Source: CAVONV01 sp963697355
GTDB taxonomy: Bacteria > Acidobacteriota > Vicinamibacteria > Marinacidobacterales > DATDRI01
NCBI GenBank assembly: GCA_963697355.1
Contig: CAVONV010000002.1
Span: 1 to 64,000 of the forward strand
DNA: 64,000 nt
Reading direction: 5' to 3'
The notes beneath the pieces are model-generated. The model searched no databases. It was given only the letters and a program-made list of their open reading frames with translations, and was not told the DNA's origin. This document shows, one piece after another, positions 1-8,174 of the stretch (positions are counted from its first letter, which is position 1; each line of letters starts with the position of its first letter). The position numbers and the translations under genes are program-made.

Positions 1-1
1 G

Positions 2-307
2 GAGAACGGTCTTTGGGCTCCTAATCCGCTCGCGACCGTCTACCGTTTCGTGGGCGAGGATCGCGCCGACGGTCAAGTCCAAGCTCCAACCATCAGATCT
101 CTCGGGCTCAAAATCGGCAAGAGATTCCGAATCGGCAGTCGCCAGGAGCTAGAGGTGGCCGCTAATATCTTCAACCTCTTCAACTGGGGAGACCATCATC
201 AGTATTCGTACAATTCGGCCAACGCCGTCTACAGCCCCAATTTCCTGCAGTTGAGGAACCTGCAAACGGCACGTTCGCTCCAATTGACGGCGATATTTAG
301 GTACTAG
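2..307 (+). CDS. C-terminal end of a TonB-dependent-receptor-like outer membrane protein (partial)
   Basis: The reading frame is open from the left edge, so only the last 101 residues are present. The segment has alternating hydrophobic and polar residues typical of the last strands of an outer membrane beta-barrel (the ANIFNLFNWGDH turn is common in carboxypeptidase-regulatory-like TonB receptors) and ends in an aromatic residue (AIFRY), the usual barrel assembly signal. This family imports large substrates across the outer membrane or acts as an oligosaccharide/peptide receptor. The substrate cannot be judged because the plug and most of the barrel lie outside the window. The family call rests on the end only. 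Confidence 0.7.
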   Translation, partial: ENGLWAPNPLATVYRFVGEDRADGQVQAPTIRSLGLKIGKRFRIGSRQELEVAANIFNLFNWGDHHQYSYNSANAVYSPNFLQLRNLQTARSLQLTAIFRY

Positions 308-403
308 CAATAGCCTCCGGCTTTGCGTTGAGTTTTAGGACGTTTCCGTGATGTGTGGGATGTCCGGGTCGAGATCGAGGAGGCGATCGCCGAACCGTAT
401 CCA

Positions 404-643
404 TTATCTGCGCGACAGGAAATCATCGAGAGGGATACCAATATCCGCGGCGATCTTCCGTAGGATTATCGGCGAGATGTCTCGACCCTCGTGGATCGGC
501 ACGGTGGTGGTCCTGCCATCTGGGTGTCTAAATTGCTTGTGAGATCCCCTCTGGCGCACTTCCTCGAAGCCGAGCTTACGAAGGATAGTGATGACAGTAC
601 GAGAGGTGAGAACAGGAACGGTACCCACAGGTCTAGGTTCCAA
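404..643 (-). CDS. hicA: HicA-type mRNA interferase toxin
   Basis: A 79-residue protein with the YcfA/HicA double-stranded-RNA-binding-like fold signature: a start like VLTSRTVITILRKLGFEEVRQRGSHKQFRH, with the catalytic histidine in GSHKQF at about residue 35, then the DGRTTTVPIHEGRDI strand and a final helix. HicA toxins cleave mRNA and tmRNA; activity is blocked by HicB. It lies directly downstream of the hicB-like gene and overlaps it by 11 bases, so the two are co-transcribed with antitoxin first, the reverse of the E. coli order. An in-frame GTG a few codons into the ORF is an alternative start. Confidence 0.85.
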   Translation of the reverse strand: MEPRPVGTVPVLTSRTVITILRKLGFEEVRQRGSHKQFRHPDGRTTTVPIHEGRDISPIILRKIAADIGIPLDDFLSRR

Positions 644-845
644 CCGTTACCGTGTGGGTCCCCACAAACTCCGACTCCAGATTCGGCTCCCCATCTTCCA
701 TCAGCATCTCGATGACTTCCTTGAGATTCTGATGGAGCTCGTCCAACGATTCGGCTTGACTGTGCGCACCTTGGAAGCCGGGGACGTAGCCAACATATAG
801 TCCGGTATCCGGGCATTTTTCGACGACGGCTGTAAACCTTCTCAT
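633..845 (-). CDS. hicB: HicB-type antitoxin (short, UPF0150)
   Basis: A 70-residue protein with the HicB partial-RNase-H-fold pattern: RRFTAVVEKCPDTGLYVGYVPGFQGAHSQAESLDELHQNLKEVIEM. It neutralises the HicA toxin encoded next. The ATG at 845 is preceded by GGAGGAG at about 7 bases, which decides the start over an upstream TTG at 848. It is short and lacks the C-terminal helix-turn-helix or ribbon-helix-helix domain found in longer HicB proteins, so autoregulation may need another factor or be absent. The pair stands between a receptor gene and a lipoprotein gene with no mobile element nearby. Confidence 0.82.
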   Translation of the reverse strand: MRRFTAVVEKCPDTGLYVGYVPGFQGAHSQAESLDELHQNLKEVIEMLMEDGEPNLESEFVGTHTVTVGT

Positions 846-1007
846 CAAGCTACTCCTCCACTATTGTACATCAGAGTGGAATCAGGAATCTGGGTTCTAC
901 GAATGCGGCTACATTCCTGATTCCGTGATTTCCTGAATTCCGGTTTCCTGTGGTATAGCTGAGTCGGTCATACGGTCTTCATCCAAAATACCCGAAAGGG
1001 GGATCTC

Positions 1008-2162
1008 ATGAGACTTCTTCATGTTCTTCGTTGGAGCACGATAGTCATGGTTCTCGTCGTCGCATCGGCGTGCGCGCAACAGGCCGCGGAAGAGGTCTCG
1101 GACGCCAAGGATGTGCCCGAAGAAATGTCCCAGTTCAAAGTCGATCCGTTCTGGCCGAAGCCTCTGCCCAACAACTGGTTGATGGGGCAAGTCTCGGGAG
1201 TGGCGGTCGACAGCGGTGACCATATCTGGATCATTCACCGGCCGAGCAGTCTCGACCCAGACGAAGTGGCGGCAGTTCAAGAGCCTCCTATAGCCCTTTG
1301 CTGCGCTCCCGCTCCGCCGGTGATCGAGCTCGATGCTGAAGGCAACCTCATCCACGCTTGGGGCGGTCCGAATGAAGGCTATGAGTGGCCGGAGAGCGAG
1401 CACGGGATCTACGTCGACCACAAAGACCACGTATGGATCGCCGGAAGCGGACCGAACGATCATCAAGTGCTCGAGTTCCAGCGCGATGGATCGTTTGTAA
1501 AACAAATCGGAAGGGCAGGACAAACGGCGGGAAGCAATGACACGAACCTACTTGGCCGTCCTACCGACATCACCGTGGATCCGGAGGCCAATGAGGTCTA
1601 CATCACCGATGGGTATCTGAACCGACGCGTGATCGTTTTCGATGCTTCCACCGGCGAGTACAAGCGGCATTGGGGTGCTTACGGGAAAGAGCCCGACGAT
1701 TCACCGCTCGAAGCCTACGACCCGAACGCCTCGCCGGAGCAACAGTTCCGGAGTCCCGTGCATGCCGTCCGGATCTCAGATGAAGGTCTTGTTTACATTG
1801 CGGATCGCGCGAGCGACCGCATTCAAGTCTTCCGAAAAGACGGTACCTTCGTTAAGGAAGTCGTGATTGCCAAGGAGACCCTTGGCCCCGGCTCGTCGTG
1901 GGACCTGGACTTCTCCCCGGATGCGGAGCAGGAGTTCCTATACGTGGCTGACGGCACCAATCAGCAAGTGTGGGTTCTTGGTCGGAAGGACTTGGAGATC
2001 CGCGGAGCCTTCGGCCGTAGCGGCCGCAATGCAGGTCAATTCCACTGGCTGCACAATCTAGCGGTGGACTCGCAAGGCAACATTTACACCAGCGAAGTCC
2101 AGACCGGAAAACGGGCGCAGAAGTTCGTCTACCAGGGAGGCGAGTCGAGTAAGACGCAGTGA
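1008..2162 (+). CDS. NHL-repeat beta-propeller lipoprotein
   Basis: 384 residues. The N-terminus is a lipoprotein signal (basic MRLLHVLR, hydrophobic stretch, VASAC lipobox, lipidated Cys at 22), so it should sit on a membrane facing the periplasm or outside. The rest is built of NHL-type repeats (GVAVDSGDHIWI, GIYVDHKDHVWI, DITVDPEANEVYITD, AVRISDEGLVYIADR, NLAVDSQGNIYTSE), which form a six-bladed propeller. Similar propellers include peptidyl-alpha-hydroxyglycine alpha-amidating lyases, but I see no basis for assigning that or any enzymatic activity; a binding or scaffold role is equally likely. The ATG at 1008 follows AAAGGGGGA, a strong ribosome binding site. It appears to be monocistronic. 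Confidence 0.8.
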   Translation: MRLLHVLRWSTIVMVLVVASACAQQAAEEVSDAKDVPEEMSQFKVDPFWPKPLPNNWLMGQVSGVAVDSGDHIWIIHRPSSLDPDEVAAVQEPPIALCCAPAPPVIELDAEGNLIHAWGGPNEGYEWPESEHGIYVDHKDHVWIAGSGPNDHQVLEFQRDGSFVKQIGRAGQTAGSNDTNLLGRPTDITVDPEANEVYITDGYLNRRVIVFDASTGEYKRHWGAYGKEPDDSPLEAYDPNASPEQQFRSPVHAVRISDEGLVYIADRASDRIQVFRKDGTFVKEVVIAKETLGPGSSWDLDFSPDAEQEFLYVADGTNQQVWVLGRKDLEIRGAFGRSGRNAGQFHWLHNLAVDSQGNIYTSEVQTGKRAQKFVYQGGESSKTQ

Positions 2163-2170
2163 GGAGTCGA

Positions 2171-2224
2171 GAACTCAAGTACTCGAGTACTCAAGCACTC
2201 GAGAATAAGATCTTCATTCTTGAT
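2171..2224. repeat. Octamer-unit intergenic repeat array, left copy around the nucleotidyltransferase pair
   Basis: Tandem degenerate 8-bp units of the type GAACTCAA / GTACTCGA run out into an imperfect palindrome centred on AAGATCTTC and closing with ATTCTTGA. A segment of about 29 bases ending here (from the GCACTCGAGAATAAG part on) recurs exactly at 3040-3068 in the same orientation on the other side of the next two genes. It lies just after the stop of the NHL-lipoprotein gene. Confidence 0.8.
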
Positions 2225-2270
2225 TTCCCGAATTCCTAGCTTCGGTTTCCGCGCCTACTTTTGGCTTTTT

Positions 2271-2510
2271 CTAGCGAGGCGTTCCTGGGCGCCATCGCCT
2301 ATACGCGCGCCGAACATAGGCCAACCGTTCTAAAGGCGTCGGGTAACGTCGCCGGAACCACGTGACGAGAGCGACAACCTCTGCCCGCTCCTCCTCCCCG
2401 ATGGGAATACGGAGGACGGCCTCGACCTCCTCGCGAGTGAGCCGCCGCTCGGCGTAATCACGAAGACGAGCGAGTGTCTCGGAGGACGGCGTTTTAGTTT
2501 TTCTGCTCAC
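2271..2510 (-). CDS. Small hypothetical protein paired with a nucleotidyltransferase
   Basis: 79 residues, very rich in Arg and Glu (EERAEVVALVTWFRRRYPTPLERLAYVRRAYRRW), probably helical and soluble, with no signal peptide. I do not recognise the family. Its ATG overlaps the stop of the upstream nucleotidyltransferase gene by four bases (ATGA), so the two are translationally coupled. The tight pairing of a small charged protein with a nucleotidyltransferase-like protein resembles toxin-antitoxin or accessory modules, but that role is inference only. Confidence 0.6.
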   Translation of the reverse strand: MSRKTKTPSSETLARLRDYAERRLTREEVEAVLRIPIGEEERAEVVALVTWFRRRYPTPLERLAYVRRAYRRWRPGTPR

Positions 2511-2983
2511 TCTTCCACCTCCGAGCGCAAGATCTCGAGTAAACGAATATCTTCGAGATCTTTCGGCCGCGCCGCAAAACGCTTCGTGGCAATGAGGTCA
2601 TCTAGCGACGGCAAAGAAATTCGAACTCCAGCAGCAAGATCGAGCTCCTGACGGCGCTTCCAGACATCATCAAAGGCGACGGTGACGCCGTCGACCGTCG
2701 GCACCGAACGAGCCACCAACACGTCCACCATTTCACCGTTCTCGAGCACGTAACGCCCGGTACGGCGCGCTTCCTGCGATGACTTCGTCGGAGTGAGGCC
2801 GAACGGCTCCAATGCGCCGTTCAAGGCTTGAACGTCCTCAATATGGATCCAAAAGTCGTAGTCGGCAGTCAGGACCGGTAGTCCGAGAGCGACGAGTGCC
2901 CGCCGTCCGATGAGCAGAGCTCGGACGCTTGACTCTTGCACCGCACGGAAAAACGCAACCTCGTCGAACTCAAAATGCTCCAA
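2507..2983 (-). CDS. Nucleotidyltransferase-like protein (AbiEii/DUF6036-like)
   Basis: About 158 residues from a TTG at 2983 that is preceded by AGGTGG; an upstream GTG at 3043 would add 20 residues encoded by repeat DNA and is less likely. The core LLIGRRALVALGLPVLTADYDFWI matches the nucleotidyltransferase pattern of a glycine-rich loop followed by D-x-D (TADYDFW), and SLPSLDDLIATKRFAARPKDLEDIRLL is the C-terminal helix typical of AbiEii/DUF6036-type proteins. The usual GG of the loop reads GR here. Such proteins transfer a nucleotide to a target and several act as toxins; the target here is unknown. First gene of a two-gene unit bracketed by matching repeats. Confidence 0.65.
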   Translation of the reverse strand: MEHFEFDEVAFFRAVQESSVRALLIGRRALVALGLPVLTADYDFWIHIEDVQALNGALEPFGLTPTKSSQEARRTGRYVLENGEMVDVLVARSVPTVDGVTVAFDDVWKRRQELDLAAGVRISLPSLDDLIATKRFAARPKDLEDIRLLEILRSEVEE

Positions 2984-3028
2984 GGTCCGCCACCTCTGTT
3001 CAATCTTGAACGTTATGGAGTCAAAAAG

Positions 3029-3073
3029 CCAGTACTCGAGCACTCGAGAATAAGATCTTCATTCTTGAGTACC
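3029..3073. repeat. Octamer-unit repeat, right copy around the nucleotidyltransferase pair
   Basis: Carries the same roughly 29-base core as the 2196-2224 copy: GCACTCGAGAATAAG, AAGATCTTC centre, ATTCTTGA. It covers the possible GTG start at 3043 of the nucleotidyltransferase gene, which is another reason to prefer the start at 2983. A further reverse-type stretch (CTCGAGTTCTTGAATTCT) lies at about 3151-3170. Confidence 0.8.
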
Positions 3074-3149
3074 CGCCTCCGCCGTTGGTAGACGATATTC
3101 TGAACCAACGGCTACGGCGAGGCCTCGCCGTAGCCTGGGCGAAGGCGGG
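3073..3149. repeat. GC-rich nested palindromic repeat (REP-like)
   Basis: Contains a perfect 26-base palindrome at 3110-3135 (half-site GGCTACGGCGAGG), nested between GCCGTTGGT (3081-3089) and ACCAACGGC (3104-3112) and outer CCCGCC/GGCGGG arms. A related CTTCGCCGAGGCTACGGCGG sequence occurs at 51583-51606. It would fold into a strong cruciform or RNA hairpin downstream of the M55 peptidase gene on the minus strand and could act as a terminator or mRNA stabiliser. Confidence 0.7.
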
Positions 3150-3184
3150 CTCGAGTTCTTGAATTCTGGAGTTCTCTTTTCTTC

Positions 3185-4054
3185 TCACCTGATCTTATTG
3201 AATGCCTCTATGACGTCCAACAGATTGTCACTCGTGTAAGTGATCTCCCAATCCCCCGTTCTCTTGGCTCCTGGGTAAAGGGCGCCGCTGTAGACCTTCT
3301 CTTCGGTCTTCATCTTGAGCACCATGGTGTAGGGCGAGCTCAGTTTGTAGGGTTTGTAGTTCTCTAAGTTGCCCAGGGCTTTCTGAACGCCGGCTTTGAT
3401 CTTCTCTCCGGCGACTTTGGGATGGAGGCAAAGCGCCGCGCCGCCGATAGCTTCTTTGACAGCCACGGTTTCAACGGTACCGAAGAGCTCCGTCACCTGC
3501 CGGCAGATAGCCTGGTCACCTGACACGAATACGACCGGTATGTCGTACAACCCGGCGATGAGTGCGTTGTAGCCGGCCTCGGGAATCGAAACGCCATTGA
3601 TGGAGAAGTCGGTCACGTTGCCGGAGGAGGTATGCTCGATGATGGCATCAGGAGTCCCCGCTTTGGCGTGGTAGCCGATGAAGATGACGGCATCGTAGGA
3701 TTCATCGATGGTATCCATCATATTCTTTGTGGCTCCGGATACGCCGCGCAGCAGTTTGGCGCGAGGGTCGAGTAGATCGGGGAGGATGTTTCTCTTGACG
3801 CCATGCGAATCACGGACGACTATATCTGTCGCTCCTGCGGCAGCAGCACCTTCAATAGCGGCGTTGGTGTCCTCGGTCATGATCTTTCGAAAGAGACCAA
3901 AGTCCTTCCCGCTTCGGCTGCATTCACTGGAAACCACGACACCGGAGATGCCCTCCATGTCGACAGAAATGAAGACCTTGAGTCCGTCTTCGCCTTGCGC
4001 AAAGAGTGTGCTGGTAGACAGTAGTAGTGCCGGAAAGAGCTTCATCCACTTCAT
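3185..4054 (-). CDS. Exported M55-family D-aminopeptidase (DppA-like)
   Basis: About 289 residues with a signal peptide (MKWMKLFPALLLSTSTLFAQ). The M55 metal-binding set is present: SVDMEG (Asp and Glu), DSHG (His), GYHAKAG (His) and IPEAGYNALIAG (Glu). B. subtilis DppA of this family is a zinc D-aminopeptidase forming decamers. DppA is cytoplasmic; a signal peptide here implies periplasmic action, for example on D-amino-acid peptides from cell wall. GGAGG at 4061-4065 serves ATG codons at 4057 and 4054; the second has the better spacing. The first ATG overlaps the stop of the creatininase gene by one base, so the two are one operon. Confidence 0.88.
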   Translation of the reverse strand: MKWMKLFPALLLSTSTLFAQGEDGLKVFISVDMEGISGVVVSSECSRSGKDFGLFRKIMTEDTNAAIEGAAAAGATDIVVRDSHGVKRNILPDLLDPRAKLLRGVSGATKNMMDTIDESYDAVIFIGYHAKAGTPDAIIEHTSSGNVTDFSINGVSIPEAGYNALIAGLYDIPVVFVSGDQAICRQVTELFGTVETVAVKEAIGGAALCLHPKVAGEKIKAGVQKALGNLENYKPYKLSSPYTMVLKMKTEEKVYSGALYPGAKRTGDWEITYTSDNLLDVIEAFNKIR

Positions 4055-4056
4055 CA

Positions 4057-4971
4057 TTAACCTCCATTCGAAACTTTCTTCCATGTTTCGATGAACTTCA
4101 CCGCCGCTTCAATGAATCGTTCGGCTTGTTCCCTGCCCTGCTCGGCGGTGGCGCTCTTGAGATCCCTTTTCGTCGTTACTCCGTTACTCGTCGTTTCTCG
4201 CGTGCTCGTCTGCTTGCCCGTGGATTCAGGTCTTCCGCCGAGGGCAGAGATCACCCGAGAAAGGTGCGGGTCTTCATCCAGGTGTTTCTGGGCGCTTTCC
4301 ACTTCGGGTGAGGTGGTCAAGACGGGATTCTCCGCCTTGGTCATATCGACGAGGCCCGGTGTGAAATAGAGCATGGACGCGGTCTCACCGACACCCGCGT
4401 GCCCGTCGAGTGCGCCGGACGCGATCAATTGCCAAGGGGGCTCCGCCAGGCCGTTCAATTGGACGGCGACGGCGGGAGTCGTTTGATTGATCTTTTCAAG
4501 GACGTTGGCGACAGAGACGTTGTTGCCGCCATGGCCGTTGTAAATGAGGATTTTCTTGAACCCGTGGTGGATCAAGCTTTGGGCGGTCTCGAGAACCACG
4601 GCTTCGAAAGTCTCCGGGGAAAGCGTGAGGGTTCCCGGGAACGCCATGTGGTGATCAGAAAGTCCAACGGCGACGGCGGGCGCGACGAGAACATCAGTTT
4701 TTTGAGCGATGAGCTTCGAGATCTCGGTTGCGGCACATATATCCGTGCAGAGAGGGAGATGCTTCCCATGCTGCTCGATGGAGCCCACAGGGATGATGAC
4801 CATGTCCGTTCTCGTGAGAGCCTGCTCGACCTCGGACCAGGTCATGTGGGGCAGATAGTTCTTGACCTTGCTCTGGTGGAACAGAGGATTCGTCGCTGTT
4901 TGCCCGCCGAGGTAATTCGGTCCGCCAAGCAAAACGATGGTCAAAGTTGATATGCCAAGGTAACGATTCAT
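4057..4971 (-). CDS. Exported creatininase-family amidohydrolase
   Basis: 304 residues, with a signal peptide up to about residue 23 (LGGPNYLGGQ). The creatininase-family metal ligands are visible: VGSIEQHGKHLPLCTD (Glu, His, Asp), YNGHGGNN (His) and AGVGETASML (Glu). Family members hydrolyse cyclic or linear amides (creatinine, N-formyl and mycofactocin-precursor substrates); the substrate cannot be read from the sequence. Export and coupling to the M55 peptidase gene suggest that the two act in series on an extracellular amide or peptide. It is the first gene of the pair; the spacer upstream (4972-5067) carries an ACTGGTCACCGGTAACTGATAA-type repeat. Confidence 0.85.
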   Translation of the reverse strand: MNRYLGISTLTIVLLGGPNYLGGQTATNPLFHQSKVKNYLPHMTWSEVEQALTRTDMVIIPVGSIEQHGKHLPLCTDICAATEISKLIAQKTDVLVAPAVAVGLSDHHMAFPGTLTLSPETFEAVVLETAQSLIHHGFKKILIYNGHGGNNVSVANVLEKINQTTPAVAVQLNGLAEPPWQLIASGALDGHAGVGETASMLYFTPGLVDMTKAENPVLTTSPEVESAQKHLDEDPHLSRVISALGGRPESTGKQTSTRETTSNGVTTKRDLKSATAEQGREQAERFIEAAVKFIETWKKVSNGG

Positions 4972-5013
4972 GTGACCTCCCTGCCAGTAGTGAAAGGGGC
5001 AAGTCTAGTTAAC

Positions 5014-5040
5014 CGACTACTGGTCACCGGTAACTGATAA
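5014..5040. repeat. ACTGGTCACTGATAAC-family intergenic repeat
   Basis: The sequence GACTACTGGTCACCGG followed by TAACTGATAA belongs to a dispersed spacer family also seen at 26570-26600, 26715-26733, 42781-42880 and 53241-53340. It lies between the start of the creatininase gene and the end of the glycosyltransferase gene. Confidence 0.6.
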
Positions 5041-5067
5041 CGGGGTTGTGGTTTCTGGCTATGCATC

Positions 5068-6421
5068 TCAAGATTCAGTGGCGCTTCTTAGCGCTTCTCG
5101 CACGGTCTCGAGTCCGAATGTCGTGCCCAGCGGCAAATCGGATAGTGATGACATGATGGAAGCGGCCAAATCGGCCTGGTCATACGGAGGTGGGGGTTCG
5201 AGTACTCCCTGACCAAGGGCCTCGATGACCTTCTGCAAGAATTCCAAGTAAGCTTTAGCCTCGGCGCGAAGGCTATACGATTTCTCTACATGCTGGGCAG
5301 CGAATCGTCCCATGGCCTCGGTGAGATCCGGACGCCGAGCCAATAGAATCCAACGTAGCCGCGATTTCAGCGACCTCCGGTGGGCCCAAGTCGATTCGGG
5401 CCACGGTATGTTCGGGGAATTCCGCAAAAGGGCCCGTGTTCGAGACTAACACGGGCTTTCCCAATCCCAGTGCCCTTATCAATGTGCCCGAGAGCTCGCC
5501 TGTGGATGGGAACCTCAGATTGACGACGACGTCGGAGGCCAACATGTAAAGATAGAAACGCTCCATCGTTTGGTGACCGGTGACCTCGACCTTGCCGGAG
5601 AGCTCCGGGTGAGACAAGAGGTCCTCGATGGGAAATCCTTTTTGCACCTCGCCTACGATGAGAAAGCGCGAATCAGGCCACTTGCGAACGAATGAAAGGA
5701 AGCCCTCCAAAGCGCGGTCGATTCGCTTGGCGCGAGTGACCAACCCAAAAGAAGAAACGAGAAACTCGTTCTTGGGTAAGTCTAGAATCTGGCGCGCCTC
5801 TTCCTTGGTGTTGGCCGGGAGCGGAGGAGGTGGTGCGTAGTGATGAGGTGCTCGACCGATGAACTTGCCGACGGGCATGCTTCCGAACCGTCTCTGCAGC
5901 CAACTCTGCATATAGCGGGTGAGCACTAAAACGCCATAGCTTCTTTCAATAACGCGTTCACACAGTGGGAACTTGGACCTCAACAGCTCACTGCCTAGAG
6001 CTGCTGCAATTTGTCGCCCCAATGCTGCCCCGCGCTCTCCGTAGGCTCGCTTCATCTCCGAGACGTAGAGCTGTACGTCGGCTCTTTCTACCGACAAACC
6101 GAGGAACAGGTGCTGGAGGACCAGGTCATGCATGACCACGACGCCTGGAAAGCGGAGCGCGGCGTTTAACGCGTAGCGGTGATAGGAGCTGTTGCCGATC
6201 TGGTAGAGGTTCAAATCGAACTTTTCACGGGCGGCAATCCCTTCGTAGTCTCGAGCGGGGTACCAGGGGAAAGCCTTTCGAAGTTCTTGATCCTTCGGCT
6301 CGTAGCCGTCCGTGAACAAGTGGATTTCGGCTTCCTCGGCGAGATAGGGGAGTAGCTCTTCACTGTAGTCGGCGATACCGGTGCCCATGGGCGAAAGCGG
6401 ACTCCAGTAGGCGATCTTCAT
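5068..6421 (-). CDS. Glycosyltransferase, GT4-like (one frameshift)
   Basis: About 450 residues when the two frames are joined. The N-terminal part (MKIAYWSPLSPMGTGIADYSEELLPYL) is the nucleotide-sugar transferase Rossmann start with the G-x-G-x-x-x-Y loop; the C-terminal Rossmann domain has SFGLVTRAKRIDRALEGF and PSTGELSGTLIRALGLGKPVLVSNTG, the donor-binding signature of GT-B enzymes. The frame breaks near 5335-5352, after PEVAEIAATL; the continuation ARRPDLTEAMGRFAAQ is in another frame and runs to 5068. The ATG at 6421 overlaps the stop of the upstream glycosyltransferase (ATGA). It probably adds a sugar to a surface glycan; donor and acceptor are unknown. Confidence 0.82.
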
Positions 6422-7468
6422 CGAATCGCGGCGGTGAGGGACTCCACGACGAGGTCCCAACCGATGTCGGCAACGCGTGGCCGGCCCGCCGCGCCCATCT
6501 CGCTGGCCCGGTCTCGGTTGCGGTAGAGCCGATCGATGGCGGTTCCGATGGCCTCCGCTTGGGGCTCGACGACGAAACCGCTTTCGCCGTCGACGACGAA
6601 CTCCAACGTGCCGCCGGAGTCGGTACAGGTGACGACTGGCTTCCCGGAGAGGAACGCTTCAACCGTCACGTAGCCGTAGTCTTCGTCGACGGGCGCGTAG
6701 AGCACGGCAAAGGCACCGGCATATAGGTCGAGCAACTCCTCCTCCGGAACGAATCCTGCGAAAACGACCCGTTCGGAAAGACCCAATCGTATCGACTTGC
6801 CGCTCGAGGTTTTCGCGTTGAGGGCCCGAGCCGACGAGAACGAGCCTGGGGCCCGGTCCAACATGACGGAAAGCCTCGACCAGTAAATCGCAACGCTTCA
6901 AAGGGTCGAGTCGTCCCGCAAACAGAGCGTAGTCTCCAAACGGGCCCGATCGGTAGCGGCCGGCGTACCGAGGAGGCGGGTAGAGCGGCGTGGAATCGAT
7001 GTAGTTGAAGCGTTCGAGTCTCGTCGAGACGTTTTTGGAGATCGTAAAAATGTCTCGGGACTCGCGGAGCGTCTTGTTGTCCATGCGAATGATGGTTTGG
7101 CGGATCTCTTGCTCTTCCGGATCGTCGGTGAAGCTACAGTATTGCGTCCCGTAGAGATCATAGACCTCCCTGTGCTGATGAAAGAGCCAGGTCACCTTGG
7201 CCGGATGCTTAACGACGTAGGAAGGGAATTTTGTCGGGATCACCATGTCGATGGGCATCCCATTCGATTCCTCGAGCTCGATCCACCGCCAGAGAAGAGC
7301 CTGCTTCACGATGTCCTTGACGGGGTACCACTTGAACGGGACGTTGACGAGGTCCACCCTGTAGCCTCGCGTCCGGAGCTGGTCGGTCAGCTCTCCCACG
7401 AGAATCTCGGCTCCACCGGTAATGAAGGGAGCTTGAACCGCGCAAATACAAATCGTGCGTCGGGGCAT
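6418..7468 (-). CDS. Glycosyltransferase family 4 (one frameshift)
   Basis: About 350 residues after joining frames. N-terminal acceptor domain: ICICAVQAPFITGGAEILVGELTDQL (the GGAE loop of GT4 enzymes). C-terminal donor domain: LFAGRLDPLKRCDLLVEAF, VLVGSGPQRENL, then FAGFVPEEELLDLYAGAFAVLYAP, DEDYGYVTVEAFLSGKPVV, the E-x7-E type motif. The break is near 6781-6800, between RQVDTIG and GLSERVVFAGF. It sits between the coiled-coil protein gene and the second glycosyltransferase, with ATGA coupling downstream, as part of a three-gene glycan unit. The specific sugar is unknown. Confidence 0.83.
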
Positions 7469-7478
7469 CGAGGCTGGC

Positions 7479-8174
7479 CTACGTCCCCTCAGCGTCGTCG
7501 TTTGGGGACGGCTTGTGAGCGAGGCGGCTTCCCAGTAACTGCAGTTCCTCGCGGACCTCGCGGATAGACCCTTCTAGATAAAGGTGGTTCTGTTCGGCGG
7601 TTTCAAAAACAAAATCGATTCGCTTGATGATGTCGTGTACGTGCTGGATGAGCTCTTGTTGAAGAATGAGATGTCGCTCATCGATTTCTTCCATACGCTT
7701 GCCGTGTGATCCCAAAACTTCGTCGTAGTGGGCTACGAGTCGATCAACACGCGCATCGATGTAGGTGACGATGTCGTTATCGAACTTGACCTGAGCCGAG
7801 TTCCACTCTGCCTGTCGCTCGATAAGCGGCCCCAGAGCGAAATTGATGAGACGCTGTAGAGGGCGTCGGAAAGGAGAGAACAAACGTCCCAGGCCGCTTT
7901 TCGGAGAGGCACCTAGCGATGCGGAGACGTCCCACGTCTCATTCAAGAAACCTCGATCAGGCGAGGTGCCGCTTCCGCGGCTTTTCTCGACTCGCGGCAA
8001 GGACTCGAGCCGCGTCGATGTCGAATTGGCGTCCTCGTAAGGGGGAAGCGCCCGCTCGGAAGTGGACTCGGAACGCGCACGATTCCTCAAATCGCGTAGG
8101 GCATCTGCTAAATCCTGCTTGGTGTTGTTGTTGGAATCGTTCACTGGCCTCTTTCTTACCCCATTCTTCTCCAA
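7479..8174 (-). CDS. Coiled-coil protein of a glycan gene cluster, function unknown
   Basis: 231 residues, no signal peptide. The first 90 residues are polar and probably disordered; a middle part (RLFSPFRRPLQRLINFALGPLIERQAEWNSAQVKFDNDIVTYID) looks amphipathic; the rest (about 130-215) has long helical stretches likely to form a coiled coil. The RRPLQRLINFALGPLIERQ block resembles linkers found in polysaccharide-assembly methyltransferases and chain-length proteins, though no catalytic domain is present. It is first in the unit with the two glycosyltransferases, ending 10 bases before the next gene starts, so a role in organising the glycan-synthesis complex is a reasonable guess. Confidence 0.55.
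   Translation of the reverse strand: MEKNGVRKRPVNDSNNNTKQDLADALRDLRNRARSESTSERALPPYEDANSTSTRLESLPRVEKSRGSGTSPDRGFLNETWDVSASLGASPKSGLGRLFSPFRRPLQRLINFALGPLIERQAEWNSAQVKFDNDIVTYIDARVDRLVAHYDEVLGSHGKRMEEIDERHLILQQELIQHVHDIIKRIDFVFETAEQNHLYLEGSIREVREELQLLGSRLAHKPSPNDDAEGT

Noticed and set aside
909..1523. 204-codon minus-strand open frame
   Set aside because: Antisense to the NHL lipoprotein gene, which has a good Shine-Dalgarno and lipoprotein signal.
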